Positions 1 through 11,200 of a DNA stretch of 64,000 nt are shown here, in pieces. The DNA lies in assembly GCA_035222895.1 (NCBI GenBank), contig JAVYIG010000702.1, positions 310,001-374,000 of the forward strand, in the 5' to 3' direction. The position numbers and the translations under genes were made by a program. The notes beneath the pieces were generated by a model. The model did no database searches. It was given only the letters and a program-made list of their open reading frames with translations, and was not told where the DNA came from. Source of the stretch: Strongylocentrotus droebachiensis (lineage: Eukaryota > Echinodermata > Echinoidea > Camarodonta > Strongylocentrotidae). Each line of letters begins with the position of its first letter. Within the stretch, counting starts at the first letter, position 1.

Positions 1-277
1 TTCTCTGTCTCTCTCTCCCTATCTCTCCCTCCCTCCGCCCGCTTTCTCTCTATCTCTTTCTTTCTCTGTCTGTCTCTCTTCTCTCTTTGTCTCTCTCTAT
101 TTCTATCTTTGTCTCTCTCTCTGTCTCTCTTTCTTCATGTCTCTCTCTCTCTCCCCCTCCCTCTCTATCTCTCCCTTTCTCTCTCTCTCTCTTTCTCTTT
201 CTCTTTCTCTCCCTCTCTTCCTCTCTCTCTCCCTCCCCCTCTGTTTCTCTATATATATATCTCCCTCTCTCTCTCTC
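1..277. repeat. CT-rich low-complexity tract
   Basis: Nearly pure pyrimidine on the plus strand, mostly (TC)n with TTTC and CCCT interruptions and a short TATATATATA block near 250. Open reading frames over it (Ser/Leu on one strand, Arg/Glu on the other) are composition artefacts. Confidence 0.95.
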
Positions 278-1310
278 AATTATGTTGCATGTTACCCTTT
301 GTTGCAAAAGGTGAGAGAGAATTGCTACCGAATCTCGATTTTCCTCCAGTTATAATCAACACTAATATGTCAGGAGGTGACAGAGAAAAGAGGAGGAGAA
401 TCTTTCTGCTTCTTGTGACGATCTCTTTAATCAAGAAGCAAAAAGTTAGAGAGAACTGCTACCGTACGTACCAGTAGCTCTTGCCTGAGTAACACGTTAG
501 CACAAGACATTACCACTGTATCTAAATCCTCAAACTTTTATGTTGCCATTGGTTGCAGGGAATGAGAGAGAAGATTGCTTCCTTAGGTATTTTGCTCTCC
601 CTTGAGTGACATAATAATAATAAAAATAAGAATAGTGGCTACTTGTAGAGTGCACCTTTCGGTGCTCATGAGAGTTTGAAAGTGGGAAAATGTCCAATAT
701 TAGATTTTTAAGAAATTAATGAGAAGGATGGGAGCTTTCATAGAGTAAGATTAAATTCATTGATTTACATTCATTTACGTTTTGTTCAATAGCAACTCTA
801 CACTATCTGCTGAATGTATTCCATTTTCATCCCCACAACTTTTGAGACTTACTTTTGTCTTCATCATTTCATTTCATCTTTAACTTAAAGTCAGTAACAT
901 ATTTGTAAGCATCGTTGGTATGCTATATACATGTTACAATTGAACATATTACTTTTTGCATTATAACTGTTGTGTTATTACTTTGTAAAATAAAGAAGAT
1001 GAACCAAGACACCAAAGCCAGCTGAACTTGAAACTTACATGACAGTGGTGTTTTGTTTGTTTTTTTAGTAATTCATGTTTTATTGAGAACACAATTTTGT
1101 TCACTTAATCTTTCAGTACATGTTAATGTTTATTCCATAGTTATTCACACATTGTGTTGAACAAATGCATCATGATGGCTTTATTGTTGCGCGTACTGGT
1201 ACTGTTAATATACTTATGCCACAATGATCATATAAACAGCATCTTTTCGTGATCTTAAAACTTCAGTTTGCCAGTGCACATCTGAGGAAGATGTCTGAAT
1301 TGTCAACAGT
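278..1310. other. Gene-free stretch, nothing recognised
   Basis: AT-rich DNA without a supported exon. It probably lies in an intron of the formin gene, because the first formin exon in the window (2096) starts at a splice acceptor. I saw no structured repeat except a short AATAATAATAA run near 610. Confidence 0.5.
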
Positions 1311-1316
1311 AGGTCT

Positions 1317-1627
1317 GTCTTCATCAGCTTGAGTATGCCAAATAACCCGATATTTTAACTATCCCGATCGCATATTAGCCAGTTAATTTGTGCCTCATCA
1401 GCCCGCTGTTGTAATTAACTGAATATTTGGTCAAGAAGATATCCTGAGAAATATCGGTCTGTTTCCAAAATTTCCTGCTATTTTGGGAAATAGCGGGCTA
1501 ACTAGCGCCCGTCCAAGCTAGTTTGTGATGAGCGTATCAGTCTGGTGAAGACGCAATTTGGTGCTTAGGGATAATATCCCGAGTCTGAAAATAGCGGGTT
1601 ATTTGGCAAACTCGAGCTGATGAAGAC
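1317..1627. mobile_element. Foldback MITE (311 bp), 6-bp target duplication
   Basis: Starts GTCTTCATCAGC and ends GCTGATGAAGAC. The inverted termini match for about 38 bp with few mismatches (both read into TTTGCCAAATAACCCG-type sequence). The direct repeat AGGTCT at 1311-1316 and 1628-1633 looks like the target-site duplication. Internal segments such as ACTATCCCGATCGCA also occur in the larger foldback at 23240-23743, so they are one family. No coding capacity. Confidence 0.8.
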
Positions 1628-1689
1628 AGGTCTAGTGAAAGCGTTGCCTGTTTATTCATACCTTGCAGTTGTGTCATAGAACTTATTGG

Positions 1690-2060
1690 TACTAGAGGTG
1701 AAGTGGCCGAGTGGATATGTCACCGGACTATGTCACCAGACTGGATCACAAGGTCCCCTGTTGAAGTCCCGCCGTGGCACTAATGTCCTTTGGCAAGACA
1801 TTGATCTACATTTGCCACTCTCCACCCAGGTTTTAAATGGGTACCGGGTAGGATACAAAAGTTAATGTGGTTAGATTAGCAAGTGTGCGCTTGTAAAAAT
1901 GACGCCTGGCTGGAATGCTCCCCAGGGAGTGGAGAATGTGCATATATTGTGTGCAGGTAAGTCTGAATCCGATGACCGGGGTAATAATATATATCTGTAA
2001 AGCGCTTTGAGAGGGTCTGCGGTCCTGCAATGCGCTATATAACGACAAACTATTATTATT
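1690..2060 (+). mobile_element. tRNA-derived SINE, plus orientation
   Basis: Head with a pol III A-box-like TGGCCGAGTGG (1704-1714) and B-box-like GTTGAAGTCCC (1760-1770). A conserved body follows (CCTTTGGCAAGACATTGATC, then CCACTCTCCACCCAGG), then a 3' part with AAGCGCTTTGAGAGGG and GCGCTATATAACG, and a TATTATTATTATT tail. The same body recurs at 2365, 11735, 30820 and 31305. The tail ends about 35 bp before the splice acceptor of the exon at 2096. Confidence 0.85.
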
Positions 2061-2095
2061 ATTTTAAAAATGCATTTTGTTCTTTCTCTGAACAG

Positions 2096-2238
2096 GAGTT
2101 GGAGGCACTCAATTCAGTGATGGGAGGCATGGATGGTAAGGGCAGTGAAGCGAAGAAGACAGCCATGAGGTTACAGCAGATCATCAAACATCTTGAAAGC
2201 TTCATAACGGATTATAGGCCATCCAACGATGATACAAG
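2096..2238 (+). CDS. Formin exon: helical linker (first exon in window)
   Basis: Acceptor TTCTCTGAACAG at 2095, donor GTAATT at 2239. It starts in phase 0 and ends in phase 2. It encodes about 47 residues beginning ELEALNSVMGGMDGK and containing TAMRLQQIIKHLESFITDY, which looks alpha-helical. It is probably the tail of the N-terminal regulatory region, but I cannot assign a domain. It is too short to call on coding length alone; support comes from clean splice sites and frame continuity with the next exon (AG|G codes Arg). It lies between oppositely oriented SINEs. Confidence 0.75.
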
Positions 2239-5200
2239 GTAATTCTACCATTGTCCAAAAGAATCAATATATAGACTATTTTGTTGATTAACATAATATT
2301 TACTGTTCCAATAAAAAAAACTATGATTTATATCTGTTTTGAAAAGTCATAATAATAATAATAATAGGCATTTCTTTAGCGCCGTCTATCTAGAAATTCT
2401 ATTCCGAGGCTCATTTATTATTACCCCGGCTTTAGCCTAGCTGCCATTACAGCGATCCGGCATTTCAAGGAATTAATTCCTGCCAGATACCCATTTGCCT
2501 CACCTGGGTCGAGTGTGGAAAATGAAGATTAATGCCTAGCCAAAGGACATTAGTGCCGTGTCGGGGAACGAACCACGACCTTTGAATTTCAAGTCCAGTG
2601 CTTAAACCACTCGACTATGAAACTTCTCCATGTTATATCTTTCATTTAATGAAATAACAGACTAGCAATACAATTTGGGAATGAAATCAAATATATACAA
2701 AATGTCCTAGGAGTTGCGATTATGCAATATAGTTTTGATAATCGAGCTGTTTCTAAAGGGTATGAGTGTTTTGTCCATAGGCCGGATAGTTCCAGCGGGA
2801 ATTCAGCTTCTCTGGAGACCGACACCTCATCAAGCGGAGACAGGCCGGTCAATTCCTTGATTGAAAACGGTATCAGCGATCAGAGCAGTATGGACGAATC
2901 GGCTTCCACCAAGAACACCACCACAGACTCTGTTAGACTCTCCATCATCTACCGCAACAGCTGGGCGCAGTTCGAGAACAACGGTCTGCGGACGTCGTCC
3001 ATCGTCAGCTGCAAGGACGGCGACCCGAGCGCGGACGACACGAAGCAGGGCAACGGCCCGGAGAAGATCACGCTGTCTTCCATCAAGAACGGCCTCTCGG
3101 ACATCTTCCCGCGGAGCAGCGTGATGCTGAACGGGGGCGACATCAACGGCGGGCTGGAGACGGTGCCTGAAAGTAAGCTCGAGAATGGGGTTGAGGCCAC
3201 CGTAGCCAATAGCAATGCGGCATTCCTGGAGCAGTTGGACGCTGATGCCAACGGGAACAAGCCAACTGCTCCAACGCCCAACCAAAATGCACCTAACAAT
3301 GGACACATACCTCTAATTTTAGAAGACTCTCTGCCTCCCCTTCCACCTCCCCCTCCCCCACAGTTAGGTAAGTCACCTGCATGGCACCCACAAACATTTA
3401 TCTGCACACAAAGTGTATTATCACAACATCCTATATATTATAGAATGCCCCTTTACCATAAAATACAGTTAACAACTGAATTATTCATACCCTACCGAAT
3501 TTCTGTCATTTGTTTTAGTATGTAAAAAATTAATTAGTCCTGATTTATGTTTCTTAGGAATAAGATATTAAGCTTATATCAAAAAGTATTCAACAAAGGT
3601 CCTAATTCAACTAGTCCCTCTTTTATTGAGTTATGAAAGACACAAAAGACATCAAGGGTATGAATAATTTAGTTTTTAGCTGTAACTATGACATTCAAAT
3701 GAATGTACTGTGCCTCTGCATCCAAACTATCCTCCAATAGTGCATGCTTCCAAGTTTAGATCCCAGAGGGCCTGCATGTCTTGGCCACTGAATCCACATT
3801 GCTTCAGCCCTCCCCAGACCCCTTCCGGAGACCACTTCCCTACCTGTGCATCCACGTGGGTCATACACCTCAGGGGGGTGTTAAACAAAGATCCCAAGTC
3901 AACTTATTTTTAAGTTGGAAATAACAATTATGGAAAGCCGTTAGCATCTTTGAAAGTATTTTGTAAAAGTTATTTTAAAAGGCATAAATGTTGATTCAAA
4001 TCATTCCTAATTTCTATTATCAAGGAGATTTCATGTTCTTGATGTAGAATTTATAAAAAGTCCATGATACTTAAATTTTTGCTTTTGAATATATATATTT
4101 TATTTTAAAGCTTCACATGGCTCTCCATAAATTTTAAGACCAACATAGAGTGAAGTTCGAAGTTCGACTTAGGATCTTTGTGAAACAACTCCCCAGGAAC
4201 TATATCCTGTGATCTTAACCTATTGACTACTGAACTCTCTCAACCTGTATAGCCTAAATACAGGAACCACACAGTTCCAGTAAGCAATGGGTTCAAGCTT
4301 TACTGCAATAAACTCAGCGTTATGAAATTCATATTGATCATAGCTGAAAATGATTTGTATTTCAATAAACATACTTGTACCCAAATATCCTGGGTTATGT
4401 AACATTATCCATAAACGTGTATAAAATATCTTTGCTGGCATGACCTCGCTTTCATTATAACCTGTCTCAGCTCATTTGCTTCTTTCATATTTCGGTGGTT
4501 AAATATCGCAGACAATTTCCATTTATATTGCTGAATTTAAGAAAAAAAAAACAGTCAGGGAGTGAAAAGGTGAAAAAGCAATGTTTTTTGGGATGAATAA
4601 ATTGTTTGCCTGTCGACAACAGTGGTTTTATTCTTGGTTGAATTAAGGCCAGATGTTTGCCTGAATTTAATGAAAGAGATGATCAGTGTGGTATACTATA
4701 CTCTAAGCTGCGCTTGGAAAACCACATATTGAACAACAGTGATATTTGATCACCGATGCACAGTGAATGATGCTCATTAATCATCTAAATACATCTGAAA
4801 CTATCATGCATGCATGCAGTTTGCATGAACGCCTTGATATTTTATTTAGATCATGTCCAGTGTTTTCATCTGCAAGAGAAATTCATATACTGCTATCAGA
4901 CAGAATCAATTATTTTGGGCTTGATTTGTGCAATATGGAGGGAATATATTTCATAATGAAAATTCCTTTTTGAAAGAATAGAACAAGTGTAAAAAGAGGA
5001 TCGAAGCTTCATACACTGCTTAATTTATCAGAAGAAATATACACATAAATGCTCTTGAGACCCATTGAGGTATGTAATGATACCAATTTTCACGATAATG
5101 CCTGGCAGTACATTATGAATTGATATATGTTTACTGAACGTTAAGTGATGATCAGTTTCTAGGAGTTGTCAGAGGTAGTACATGATGTCTCCTGGAGCTT

Positions 5201-8200
5201 AATTAATCCTAGATGTGATCTAACTAAGATATCAACTTATTTTAATTGGTAATCTGTGAAATTAATGAAATGCTGAAATGCAATGACAAAAGATGAAATA
5301 TAACCTGCAGCATTGCTGAGATAATTGGAACAATATGTAGACAAAATATATTTTGAAATCATGGCTTTGTAATTAAGCATATTGATCTCAAAAGACTATT
5401 GTTCTGAGCTTGTTACAGGCTTTCTCTTTGGACCTTGCATCATTCTTTATATCTGTTGACAATGAAAATACAGCATATCTCCAGGTTATTGACTCCTCGG
5501 TTTTGCTTTTTGTAGTAATTGTAGGTTTTTCACCTACGCCATCAATTTATCTTAATTATTGCATGATCGTATATCTCTCTCTGTTGCCTGTATATCTTTC
5601 TAGTTTCAGATTTAGGAAGCTTCAAACAGTATACAACTTCAGGCAGCTGCTACTCCAGCTTCTTATAACACTGCTGCATGATTCTTTCTCGGTAGTTATA
5701 GTATACCTTCTCTCCCATTTTATTCCCCTTTCCTTCCTGCTTGTAGCACTGATGTATGAAGCCTTTCCTGCTAAAAACATGGCTAACATTTAGGTGTTTT
5801 TTTACCTGTGATGTCGCAGACGATATTACTTCAGTTTTCTTCAATAATTGTGTTGTGGCAAATTTGTTGCCAATCGTTGCTGTAATGGAGTTTTGATTTG
5901 TGTTCTGTATAACAGAACTTGCAGGTGTCGCAGATACATGGATATGGGGTTAATGGATGGCTAACATTTAGGTGGGTTTTTTTTTCTTTCTGTGATGTCG
6001 CAGACGATATTACTTCAGTTTTCTTCAATAATTGTGTTGTAGCAAATTTTTGGCCAATTGTTGCTGTAATGGAGTTTTGATTTGTGTTCTGTATAACAGA
6101 ATTTGCAGGTGTCGCAGATCCATGGATATGGGGTTAATGGATGGCTAACATTTAGGTGGGTTTCTTTTTCTGTGATGTCGCAGAGGATATTACTTCAGTT
6201 TTCTTCAAGAATTGTGTTGTGGCAAATTTGTTGTTGATTGTCGCTGAAGTAGAGTTTTGACTTTTGTACTGTAACAAAATTTGTCTGCTTCAATATAAAG
6301 AGGTGCCTTAAATCAGAGTTGCATATATGTTGATGATATCATGTGATCAAGAGTTTGAGAAGAGATGTTTTCAAAGGAAGAGATATTTGATATGCACAAG
6401 TTTGTGCACAAGCTTTTACTGGACCCATACATGAACTTAGCTTCTGTTTAGTGAGTTTTGGATCAGATGTTTTCAAAGGAAACAATATTTAATATGCACA
6501 AGTTTGTGCTAAAGCTTTTATTGGAGTCTTTCATGATCTTTGCTTCTGTTTACTATTTTCTGTATACCTTTGGTTCTTATTGGAATGTAAGTTTCAACAA
6601 GAGCATGTTTCATAAAATTAGTTGAAGTGGGCAATACTGATATCTGGTTTACTGATCATCAGTCATGGAAATTAATTTGTGCATATTGCATATAACTTTA
6701 ATGGTGGCAAATCCAGCATTTCTACCCTGAAGGATGATCTTCTTTTTGACCCTCTGACAAAATTTCACTTAAGCTTTACTACAGAGGGTGGCACAGCAAA
6801 AATTAATCTAGATGTATAGGTACACACAGATTTTGGATATGTTCTCCTGCCCTCCTTAATCTGCCATGGATTACCCCTAACGAGCATACGATTGTCAAAT
6901 TATACCTGACTGTGTCACCTAGCTAAAATAGAATCAATCTAGCATATACTAAATTTGTGATGGCTCCCTCTTTTGCCAGAACCTAGACAGGTAAGATGTA
7001 TATAGCGCCTCTTGATGACGACGGGAAGAAGAAAACAAATTAGATTTACGATTTTGTGCTTCGTCAGAGGGGGTTGATTATCTATCCATAGGATGGTAGA
7101 TCTTGCAGAAAATACAGTCTTCCTAACTAGATTCGGTCATGGCCTAGTGTTTCCCTTCCATCAAGATAAGTTGATAGTTAACAAACACCTTGCTAAATCA
7201 AATTTTGTGAATGGCAAAAAAATGTCCTAAAAATAACCATGAATATTTGACGTCATATTCAGTGTACTCATCTGTGGTAGCAAAAGACAGCACCGTTTAA
7301 AAGGAGATGTTAGGTGTAGTAAAAGTGTCAAAGTACAAGATATTTGAAAATTGAACATGATTAAATATATAGAAATCACTTGTCCAGAGATAAAAAAAAA
7401 CATTAGAGTGTAGCCTGTTTTACACATTAAAGTTACTGTTTCCTTAACATTTTCGTAGTTTACTATTGAATAATCAATAAAGAGGCCAAGATTTAAGCCT
7501 CACTGACTGGACTTAAACTGCATGTATGTAGTTGTATCCCTAAAAAACTCCAAGTAGAACATGGATTGTTAGGGGAGGGGGACAAATTAATTTCTTTTAA
7601 GGGGGGACAAGAGTATATAATTTTAAGGCGTTCTTTATCAAACCTATTGGCAGCAGTTTTGTTGTCATTTTACAGTTTCCTCTAGTTTGGTCTTCAATGG
7701 GTTAAGTAGTACTGTGTCATTAATGATTTTAATGGAAACTTTTTATTGATGTTGTGCATAATTTTTTAATGTGAAATCGCACCCCTACCTCCGACGCCAA
7801 CTTGACCTTGCAAAGTATGAATTCATCTAATGAAGGTTGTTGATTACATTGATCTTTACTAGGCTTGTTATGTTATGATGGGGCTCATTGATAATTAGGA
7901 AACCTGCTCATGATGAAGGGGTGTGGAACGACACCCTTCAATTCCTGACCTCTCTCTTCCCCACTCTCTCTCCCCCTCTCTCTCTCTCCCTCTCCCCCTC
8001 TCCCCCTCTCCCCCTCTCCTCCTCTCCCCTCTCCCCCTCCCTGCTCTCTCTCCTCCTCTCCCCTTCCCTTCCCCTGCTCTCTCCTCCTCTCCCCTCTCTC
8101 TCTCTTTCTCCCACTCTCCCTTCCTCTCCCCTCTTCCCCCTCTCTCTCTCTCCCCCTCTCTCACTTTCTCCCTCTCTCCCCAACTCTCCCTTCCTCTCTC

Positions 8201-11200
8201 CTCTCTCTTCCCCCTTACCCCTCTCTCTCTATCTCTCTCTCTCCCTTCTGTCTCTTTTGCTCTCTTTCTCCCCTTTATACCTCTCTTTCTCCCTCTCCCC
8301 CTCCCTCCCTCCCTCTCCTCTCCCCTCCCTCCCTCTCCCCCTCTCCCCCTCCCCCTCTCTCTCTCCCTCCCTCTCCCCCTCTCCCCCTCCCTCTCCCCCT
8401 CTCTCCCCTCTCTCCCCTCTCTCCCCTCTCTCCCCCTCTCTCCCCTCTCTAACTCTCTTCCACTCTCTTCCCACTTCTAATGCTAATTTCCTGTGCTCAT
8501 CAGAGCATTATTAGAACCACCTACCAGCTTGCCCTCGCTAATGTCTATTTCCAAATTGTTTGGCAAACTTTACAAATAAACTTGACACGTTTTGCTCCCG
8601 AGGATTAATTCCTAGAACTTTAAACATTATAGCACATAATGTGTAGATTGATCTTGTGTATGGGAAAGCAGATCTTTACATGCAAGACCCTATTTCCTGT
8701 TCATTATCAGTTTTGCCAATTACAAAACATATTCACTAGGAAGCATGATTATTTTGTTTTGTTTGGTCTCTGTAGGCAAGAAAGTTTATATCTTTAGAAG
8801 GGAAGTCTCAACATTAGGCGTAAGTTTTTCTTCTCAGGAATATTATCCCACAAGAGTTTGTTTTAAAGGTTATTTCATCAATCTTTAGCAAAATTGACAT
8901 TCAGCCACATTCACTATAAAGAATATAGAACCATTGATACAAGATTATCAGTCCATCCTGCTGTAAGGAAACATACCATATATCATACAAATAATTAAAT
9001 ATACAAGGTATACCAACATTAAGTTGTGCTGATATTTATGTTTCTCAAGAAGAATTAAATCTTGGTAAAAGGGTGGCCCTGTTTGTCTTCAAGCAGTTTT
9101 CAATGGAAAAAAATGTTCAAGGTCTTTAAATACAGGTTTTATATCATGTATAGGTCTTTATATACTGGTTCAAATTCTTCATGATATAGTGTTTTTTAAA
9201 TACAAGTAGCTGTTTACCTAGAATCCACTCCCTCTAAATTAATGATACATTCTGCTTTGCCAGATTGATTGAATAAAGCTTTGATTTAACACCCCATTGG
9301 ATGAAAACATGAACTCCATAATCAAAACCAGATATGTTTGTTTTCATCATGAGATTATGTTCAACAGGCACATAATGTTTCTGTCAGTTGTTCGGTTCGG
9401 CGATGATACATGTTGTTCATTTCCTCCCATTCTCCGTAATAAATTAACAAGGGAACAGTAAAAACTTCCGTTTTCTGAGCAATTATCCTCTCACTCGGCA
9501 GGAAATTGATGTTTTTAAAGGTACCATCCAAAATTTGGGAAAGTGATAAATATTTGATTGAGTTAATCATAAATCCCTCTCATACTTGTAGAAAAATTTT
9601 CCTTAAAAAAAAAAAAAATGGCCAAACTTCTATGAAGTTACAGAGGAGTAAAATGCACATGTCATTGTTTTATCACTAAATTGCTGATTCAGGAACTACT
9701 TGTTAATTGTTTTATGAAATTATAATTTTAGGGTAGGGAACTTGTAAACTGAACAACCAAAAGCTTCTACTATAAAACTGAGTTACTCACTATTAGTAGT
9801 TTTTAATTATGTGAACACTGAATAGATATTTCATAAAGTAAGAAAGATATCTGATTTTCTTTCAGCACCATCAACCAGTAGACCGCCCAATGGACTGCTT
9901 TTGAATGGTATAATTGTATTATCATTCTCATTTATTATCCTTGTGCTTTCGTGGATCAAACCAAGCCGGTTTGGTAGAGCCATCCTTATTTACAAATATT
10001 TGATAGAATCTCTTCTCATAGCCAGCAAAGAACCCCTGTTTCCCCTCTCGCTTTCTGTGCCAATTCTTTTCCTCACTTACAAATAATATCAAATAATTAT
10101 TTCATGAGATATTCAAACAGGCGCCCATGCAATAACCCAGTCCCCCTGCCTTGCCGATTGGATGATTCCGTAGGGGAATAGGCAATTAACCAGCCCATTT
10201 CTGTTATGTAGGATGAAACTTATTAATATAACCATGAGGCCTTGGGATTGTAATGCTCTCATACCGTTTCTTCCTATTTTTACTTTCAGAAACTTTTGAA
10301 GCTATGAGGCATTATGGTATGTAGTGCAGATATATGACGGTTACATGTTGTTACATTCTATAGATTATAGCAACAGGTTGTTTGTTTGTTTGTTTTATTT
10401 ATTCACCATGTAAAATAACTGTTTACAGATAATAAAATACAGTGGGTTACATTGAGATATAATACATAATAGGAAAAATACATAAACGAAAAAAGGTTTG
10501 AAGCGCAATGTTCCTGAAATAAAATAGTTGAAACTTATTAGGTAAAGATAGAACATGGCTTAAAAGAAGACATTCTGTCGTTACGAAATAAAACAAAATA
10601 CAAAAATCATGCCCCTTAACGTATTTGAATTACAGATTATATAAGTTGTGTATGGAGTTCTTAAATCAATGGGTATCAAATTACTTTTTCACAAAAGGTT
10701 AAAGGAGGTATGCTTGATATTTCAATATACCAGTGACACTGCTTTGATATTTCGTCATAAGTCACATTAAACTGAAGTTTAAGGATATGTGGAAAAGTTT
10801 ATTTTGATTCCAACATTTCATTTTACTCACAGTTTACATGACACAGTTTACATGAATAACATAATAGATGTATCAAGCACTATAGATATAGAATATTCTA
10901 ATAATTATTAACAAAAGGAATATATTCCTGACATTACCACTGCCCTTATATTCATATCCAATGTTTGGCTAGTTCTGCATCTTTCTACTACTACCGTACA
11001 TAGAATTGAAAAAAAACTTATTTCCTATAAAATATATTTTCAGGACTACACACACCCTCAAGAAAGATTACCGAGAGTCCTTTTCAGGACTCCTCAATCC
11101 TCCCTCTCTCTCACATGGTGCACCCGCAAGCCTACTGTATACAAATATATATTGTTCTGATGAAAGTTGGCAACTCCAGAATGATGTGAAGTAGCGATGG

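Noticed and set aside
2830..3407. Minus-strand frames of 152 and 158 codons
   Set aside because: They lie opposite the GC-rich formin exon 2781-3367, which has matching splice sites and phase on the plus strand; the antisense frames have none.
5410..5793. 127-codon hydrophobic frame
   Set aside because: No splice context, AT-driven composition, and it ends in a tandem repeat.
5781..6300. CRISPR-like array
   Set aside because: Units of about 180 bp with no short conserved repeat and unique spacer pattern; this is a plain tandem duplication in an animal intron.
7923..8514. Long Ser/Pro/Leu open frames of up to 208 codons
   Set aside because: Composition artefact of the CT tract; the opposite strand gives equally long Arg/Glu/Gly frames. 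The same applies to 14418-15202, 24707-25472, 28221-28550, 34684-35133, 50684-51417 and 55939-56395.
11044..11134. Possible formin exon after the acceptor TATATTTTCAG at 11043
   Set aside because: It reads open in phase 1, but its only suitable donor (GTATAC near 11138) leaves a T, which would create TAG at the junction with the exon at 18331. Content is not exon-like.
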